The notes under the pieces were generated by a model that saw nothing but the letters and a program-made list of their open reading frames with translations, did no database searches and was not told the DNA's origin. Shown here in pieces: positions 7,182 through 10,214 of a stretch of DNA of 10,214 nt. Numbering within the stretch: the stretch's first letter is position 1; every line of letters begins with the position of its first letter. The stretch is from an uncultured Prevotella sp. (lineage in GTDB: Bacteria > Bacteroidota > Bacteroidia > Bacteroidales > Bacteroidaceae). The position numbers were made by a program, and so were the translations under genes. The stretch lies in contig CALCUV010000354.1 in the NCBI GenBank assembly GCA_937906765.1, positions 1 through 10,214 on the forward strand, given 5' to 3'.

Positions 7182-8093
7182 TTAGAACATATTAGCGGGG
7201 TAAACACCGTCTTCACCGAGCTTAGCAAAGCGTGCTACTACTTCGGGACGGTCTTCGGGATAAGTTACACCGAACCATTGTGAAGTTGTATCAAGCACTT
7301 CGCAAGTAGCTGTGCCATCGTTGATGAGTTTATCCACCATGAGGGGGATAAAGAATTCGCTCTTGAGGTTTTCCATATTCTTAGGATCAGAAAGGAATTC
7401 CTTGAAGTATTCAACAGAGTGCTGGAAATAGTCGGGAGTGAAACCCCAGAAGTTCATTGAAACGGGAGTATTGTCAGAGATTGCCACCCATTCTCCGTTT
7501 TCGTCCTGATACTTAACTACACCGTCAAAGCGCTGAATCTTAGTACGTTCAACTACTGAAGTAAGAAGCTTCTGTTCGTTAGTTTCGCAAACACCACGGC
7601 TTACAGTTCCTGATTCAGAGAGTGTGTTACCTACGCGGAAACCAACCATTGCATACTTACCTGTAGAACCTTCGGGGAGTTCAGAAAGGAACTTACCCAT
7701 TACCTTGAAAGCATCGCGATCGTAGAAGTCGTCACAATTCAATACTGCGAAGGGTTCTTTAATCACGTCCTTACCCATCATTACGGCATGGTTAGTACCC
7801 CAGGGCTTTTGGCGATCAGCGGGACAAGTAAAACCTTCGGGAAGAGCGTCGAGTGCCTGGAACACGAGTTCGCAAGGAATCTTGCTTTCGTACTTCTTGA
7901 GCACGATGTCGCGGAAATCCTGTTCGAAGTCCCTACGGATTACGAAAACGAGCTTACCAAAACCAGCGTTGATAGCGTCATAGATACTGTAGTCCATGAT
8001 AGTTTCACCATTAGGACCGAGCTTGTCGAGCTGCTTCAAACCGCCATAGCGGCTACCCATACCTGCAGCAAGGAGAAAGAGAGTAGGTTTCAT
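7182..8093 (-). CDS. Sugar-phosphate nucleotidylyltransferase-like protein
   Basis: This 303-residue protein has the N-terminal nucleotidyltransferase fold of the GlmU/RmlA/GalU superfamily: NTP + sugar-1-phosphate gives NDP-sugar + pyrophosphate. The nucleotide-binding signature is LAAGMGSRYGGLKQ (8-21), a variant of the G-x-G-T/S-R loop with the following lysine in place. PWGTNHAVMMGKD (97-109) contacts the base and sugar. NCDDFYDRDAF (119-129) supplies the metal-binding aspartates. VSMNFWGFTPDYF lies in the sugar-binding half. The C-terminus has no hexapeptide or left-handed beta-helix repeat, so it is a single-domain enzyme. The sugar is unknown. In many Bacteroidetes, as I recall, this protein sits beside a small-molecule kinase, suggesting a salvage pathway like AmgK/MurU, but no kinase is adjacent here. 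The ATG at 8093 fits the family start. A TetR gene lies 78 bp upstream on the same strand, so co-transcription and regulation by it are possible. Confidence 0.85.
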   Translation of the reverse strand: MKPTLFLLAAGMGSRYGGLKQLDKLGPNGETIMDYSIYDAINAGFGKLVFVIRRDFEQDFRDIVLKKYESKIPCELVFQALDALPEGFTCPADRQKPWGTNHAVMMGKDVIKEPFAVLNCDDFYDRDAFKVMGKFLSELPEGSTGKYAMVGFRVGNTLSESGTVSRGVCETNEQKLLTSVVERTKIQRFDGVVKYQDENGEWVAISDNTPVSMNFWGFTPDYFQHSVEYFKEFLSDPKNMENLKSEFFIPLMVDKLINDGTATCEVLDTTSQWFGVTYPEDRPEVVARFAKLGEDGVYPANMF

Positions 8094-8129
8094 TTTGATA
8101 TAGTTATTAAGGGAATAAAAAAGTTTATG

Positions 8130-8139
8130 CTTAATTAAG
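8130..8139. promoter_or_regulatory. AT-rich palindrome between the tetR-family and nucleotidylyltransferase genes
   Basis: CTTAATTAAG is a perfect 10-bp dyad, 37 bp upstream of the nucleotidylyltransferase ATG. It could be part of an operator, but AT-rich dyads of this size also arise by chance, and no second copy occurs at the regulator's own promoter. Confidence 0.2.
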
Positions 8140-8171
8140 TATTTTATGAGAAGGTTTTTTCGGGGTTGACC

Positions 8172-8792
8172 TCACGCATTGTGCCGTTGAAAAAATTCAT
8201 CCATAATTTCTACGCCACGAGGGGTTGCACACCCTCGAAAGTAATTGAGCACAAGGTTATTAAAGAGTTCTGTTGGAGTGTATTTTCGAAAGTCTTCGGA
8301 ACCAATGATAATGTCAAATTGTGTAGTAATAATGTTATATACTATTTCAAAATTAACATCCTTACGAAATAAGCCCTGTTCAACGCCCTTGGACAAGTAA
8401 TCCACCGCCATTTCGCGTTGTTCCTTTCTAATTTCCGCCATATATGCCTTCAACTTTGGATATTTGTTGAGGTCAGAAAAGAAACTGGGCGCAACTTTAC
8501 TGAGTCCCTCCATTTTAAATACGAAGTCGTAAAGCACGGGTTCGAGAACGTTAGTGGCATTTTTCACACACTCGCGCAATCTATCACGTTGCCACAATCC
8601 TTGCGTTTTGATGCAGTAAAGCAAGAGCGATTCCTTATCGTCAAAGAGTTCATAAAGCGTGCGCTTCGACATTTTCAATTCATGAGCAATGTCGTCCATC
8701 GTCACATCTTTGATGCCTTTTGTACAAAAAAGCGACATAGCAGACTTTACTACGATGCACCTCTTTTCCTCCTGTTCTACTTGTATTCTCAT
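8172..8792 (-). CDS. TetR/AcrR-family transcriptional regulator
   Basis: This 206-residue protein has an N-terminal helix-turn-helix typical of TetR: an opening helix at about 8-25, then VTMDDIAHELKMSKRTLYELF (30-50) and DDKESLL. The KRTLYELFDDKESLL segment is the conserved recognition helix and linker. The remaining 150 residues are a helical ligand-binding domain with no recognisable ligand signature. TetR proteins usually repress their own or neighbouring genes until a small molecule binds. An ATG at 8843 is in frame and would add 17 residues, but a good -7 element (8817-8824) lies inside that extension. The ATG at 8792 gives a normal TetR N-terminus, so I use it. The nucleotidylyltransferase gene follows 78 bp downstream; the divergent malic enzyme gene begins 175 bp away. 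Which of these it controls cannot be read from the sequence. Confidence 0.88.
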   Translation of the reverse strand: MRIQVEQEEKRCIVVKSAMSLFCTKGIKDVTMDDIAHELKMSKRTLYELFDDKESLLLYCIKTQGLWQRDRLRECVKNATNVLEPVLYDFVFKMEGLSKVAPSFFSDLNKYPKLKAYMAEIRKEQREMAVDYLSKGVEQGLFRKDVNFEIVYNIITTQFDIIIGSEDFRKYTPTELFNNLVLNYFRGCATPRGVEIMDEFFQRHNA

Positions 8793-8816
8793 TGTGATAT
8801 ATCCATTTTCTCTTGA

Positions 8817-8824
8817 CAAAAATA
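8817..8824 (-). promoter_or_regulatory. -7 promoter element of the TetR-family gene
   Basis: The - strand reads TATTTTTG, matching TAnnTTTG. Transcription would begin near 8810, about 18 nt before the ATG at 8792. This supports the shorter protein start. No clear -33 TTTG is visible. Confidence 0.5.
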
Positions 8825-8936
8825 CAAATTTTATATTTTCCATCCTCGCTACATTAAAAAACTTTTCTTAAAAACTTTATTTTTTATTTTTTTTATAAAT
8901 CACCCTTATCTATAGTCTTTACATTCGGATTTTTTG

Positions 8937-8944
8937 TACTTTTG
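8937..8944 (+). promoter_or_regulatory. -7 promoter element of the malic enzyme gene
   Basis: TACTTTTG matches TAnnTTTG exactly, with a weak TTTA in place of the -33 TTTG at 8918-8921. It sits 23 bp before the ATG at 8968, implying a leader of only about 15-18 nt. Long T-tracts at 8874-8894 lie upstream and may act like an UP element. Confidence 0.65.
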
Positions 8945-8967
8945 CAACTCACAAAAATCAGACTTAA

Positions 8968-10214
8968 ATGGCAAAGATAACAAAAGAAGCAGCATTGCTT
9001 TATCACTCACAAGGCAAACCTGGTAAGATTGAAATTGTACCCACAAAACCTTACCGCACACAGACTGACCTTTCTCTCGCCTACTCTCCTGGGGTAGCTG
9101 AGCCTTGTTTAGAAATTCAGAACAATCCACAAGACGCATATAAATATACCAACAAAGGTAACCTCGTTGCCGTAATTTCTAACGGTACAGCCGTTCTTGG
9201 ATTGGGTGATATTGGCGCCATGAGCGGTAAGCCCGTTATGGAAGGTAAGAGTCTGCTCTTCAAGATTTACGCAGGCGTGGATGCCTTCGACATTGAAGTG
9301 GATGAGAAAGACCCCGAAAAGTTCATCCAAGCCGTTAAGGCCATTGCTCCAACGTTTGGTGGTATTAACCTTGAAGACATCAAGGCTCCCGAATGCTTTG
9401 AAATTGAACGTCGCCTAAAGGAAGAACTCGACATTCCCGTAATGCACGACGACCAACACGGCACAGCCATCATCTCATGCGCTGGACTTATCAACGCACT
9501 CATCGTTGCTGGAAAGAAGATTGAGGACGTTAAGATTGTTGTAAACGGTGCAGGTGCAGCCGCCATTTCATGCACGAAACTCTATTGCGCATTCGGCGCA
9601 CGTCATGAGAATATCGTGATGCTTGACTCTAAGGGCGTAATTTCTAAAGACCGCCCCGGCCTAAACGCTCAAAAGTTAGAGTTTGCCACTTCACGCACCG
9701 ATATTCACACGCTTGAAGATGCCATCAAGGGCGCCGACGTATTCGTTGGTCTCTCTAAGGGAAATGTCCTCACCAAGGACATGGTGCGCACTATGGCAAA
9801 CAAACCCATCATCTTCGCCCTTGCCAATCCTGTTCCCGAAATCTCTTATGAGGATGCTAAGGAAGCAAACCCCGAAGTCTTGATGAGCACAGGTCGCACG
9901 GATTACCCCAACCAGATCAACAACGTTATCGGTTTCCCCTACATCTTCCGCGGAGCCCTCGACACTGCCGCTTCTGCCATCAACGAAGAAATGAAGCAAG
10001 CCGCAGTGAGAGCCATTGCCGACTTAGCTCGCCGCCCGGTACCCGACATCGTGAACCGTGCCTATCAGGTGCGTAACTTCACATTCGGACCGGACTACTT
10101 CATCCCCAAACCCGTAGACCCACGCCTCATCACCGAAGAACACCCCGGCAAAAAGTGCAATTACAGGAAGCTTCGCACCACAGGGCATAAAGGGTGCCAA
10201 CATTGCGGTTGCTC
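8968..10214 (+). CDS. maeB: NADP-dependent malic enzyme (MaeB type), N-terminal part; family sequence ends near 10140
   Basis: This cytoplasmic enzyme oxidatively decarboxylates malate to pyruvate, usually with NADP. In Bacteroidetes it is normally a protein of about 760 residues with a C-terminal phosphotransacetylase-like domain. The malic domain is complete in its key residues: Tyr39 (YSPGVAEPC), Lys94 (MEGKSLLFK), metal ligands Glu136 and Asp137 ([10 protein letters not shown]) and Asp162 ([10 protein letters not shown]). The numbering is the same as in E. coli MaeB. The dinucleotide loop GAGAAA is at 195-200, and [21 protein letters not shown] follows at 309-329. After [11 protein letters not shown] (380-390) the frame stays open to the edge, but the last 25 residues are Cys/Lys-rich and unlike the expected alanine-rich continuation. 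That tail is antisense to a FeoB-like segment. The start is ATG at 8968, matching the family N-terminus ([13 protein letters not shown]). Confidence 0.93.
   Translation, partial: MAKITKEAALLYHSQGKPGKIEIVPTKPYRTQTDLSLAYSPGVAEPCLEIQNNPQDAYKYTNKGNLVAVISNGTAVLGLGDIGAMSGKPVMEGKSLLFKIYAGVDAFDIEVDEKDPEKFIQAVKAIAPTFGGINLEDIKAPECFEIERRLKEELDIPVMHDDQHGTAIISCAGLINALIVAGKKIEDVKIVVNGAGAAAISCTKLYCAFGARHENIVMLDSKGVISKDRPGLNAQKLEFATSRTDIHTLEDAIKGADVFVGLSKGNVLTKDMVRTMANKPIIFALANPVPEISYEDAKEANPEVLMSTGRTDYPNQINNVIGFPYIFRGALDTAASAINEEMKQAAVRAIADLARRPVPDIVNRAYQVRNFTFGPDYFIPKPVDPRLITEEHPGKKCNYRKLRTTGHKGCQHCGC
10135..10214 (-). CDS. feoB: FeoB ferrous iron transporter, internal fragment (both ends missing)
   Basis: Read leftward from 10212, the - strand gives an uninterrupted frame containing [15 protein letters not shown] followed by [11 protein letters not shown]. 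This matches the core membrane motif of FeoB, where a conserved Cys precedes [SG]-A-[RK]-L-P and a hydrophobic segment ending in FF; E. coli FeoB has a similar CSARLPVY stretch. FeoB is the GTP-dependent inner-membrane Fe(II) transporter. The part encoding its N-terminal G domain would lie beyond the right edge. Its C-terminal part should continue to the left but is replaced by malic enzyme sequence: after about 10120 the frame no longer looks like FeoB. The identification rests on some 27 residues, so the motif is persuasive but short. Confidence 0.65.

Noticed and set aside
8856..8899. Repeated AAAAACTTT and poly-T tracts as a regulator binding array
   Set aside because: The copies are short, AT-only apart from one base, and not palindromic; low-complexity promoter DNA explains them.
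9691..9999. Open frame on the - strand inside the malic enzyme gene, 102 codons
   Set aside because: Antisense to strongly conserved malic enzyme sequence including [11 protein letters not shown]; no independent coding signal.
10138..10214. A simple frameshift explaining the odd malic enzyme tail
   Set aside because: The other two forward frames read [13 protein letters not shown] and [12 protein letters not shown], neither resembling the expected alanine-rich continuation, whereas the reverse strand gives a recognisable FeoB motif.

Overview
The window reads as chromosomal DNA from a member of the Bacteroidales (Prevotella/Bacteroides relatives). Three things support this. The protein sequences resemble remembered Bacteroidales orthologues of NadE, MlaE/MlaF, the ABC-F ATPase and MaeB. 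Start codons generally lack Shine-Dalgarno sequences. Several promoters match the Bacteroidetes -7 element TAnnTTTG (5450-5457 and 8937-8944 on +; 8817-8824 and probably 5317-5324 on -).

Layout, left to right. (1) The C-terminal end of a nitroreductase-family protein (+), then a degenerate 7-bp tandem repeat running up to the next start codon. (2) nadE, a two-domain NAD synthetase (+) whose amidase half has lost its catalytic cysteine. (3) A hairpin terminator, then two leftward genes: an ABC-F ATPase at 5200-3263 followed by a short MetA-type homoserine acyltransferase at 3207-2362. (4) A divergent promoter region, then rightward mlaE-mlaF, the permease and ATPase of an MCE-type phospholipid transporter, without an adjacent mlaD. 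(5) A strong bidirectional terminator facing a leftward pair: a TetR-family regulator (8792-8172) and a sugar-phosphate nucleotidylyltransferase-like protein (8093-7182). (6) A T-rich divergent promoter region and the start of maeB, a malic enzyme (+) that runs off the right edge.

Most of this is housekeeping: NAD synthesis, methionine/sulfur amino acid synthesis, translation-associated ABC-F, outer-membrane lipid homeostasis, sugar nucleotide formation and malate to pyruvate conversion. I see no tRNA, rRNA, CRISPR array, insertion sequence or defence system, and no candidate for an entirely new multi-gene system.

The two best leads are the degenerate glutaminase domain of NadE, which predicts an ammonia-dependent enzyme, and the right edge. 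There the malic enzyme loses its family sequence at about 10140 and the opposite strand encodes a core FeoB iron-transporter motif. Two unrelated genes are therefore joined tail to tail, by rearrangement or by assembly error.
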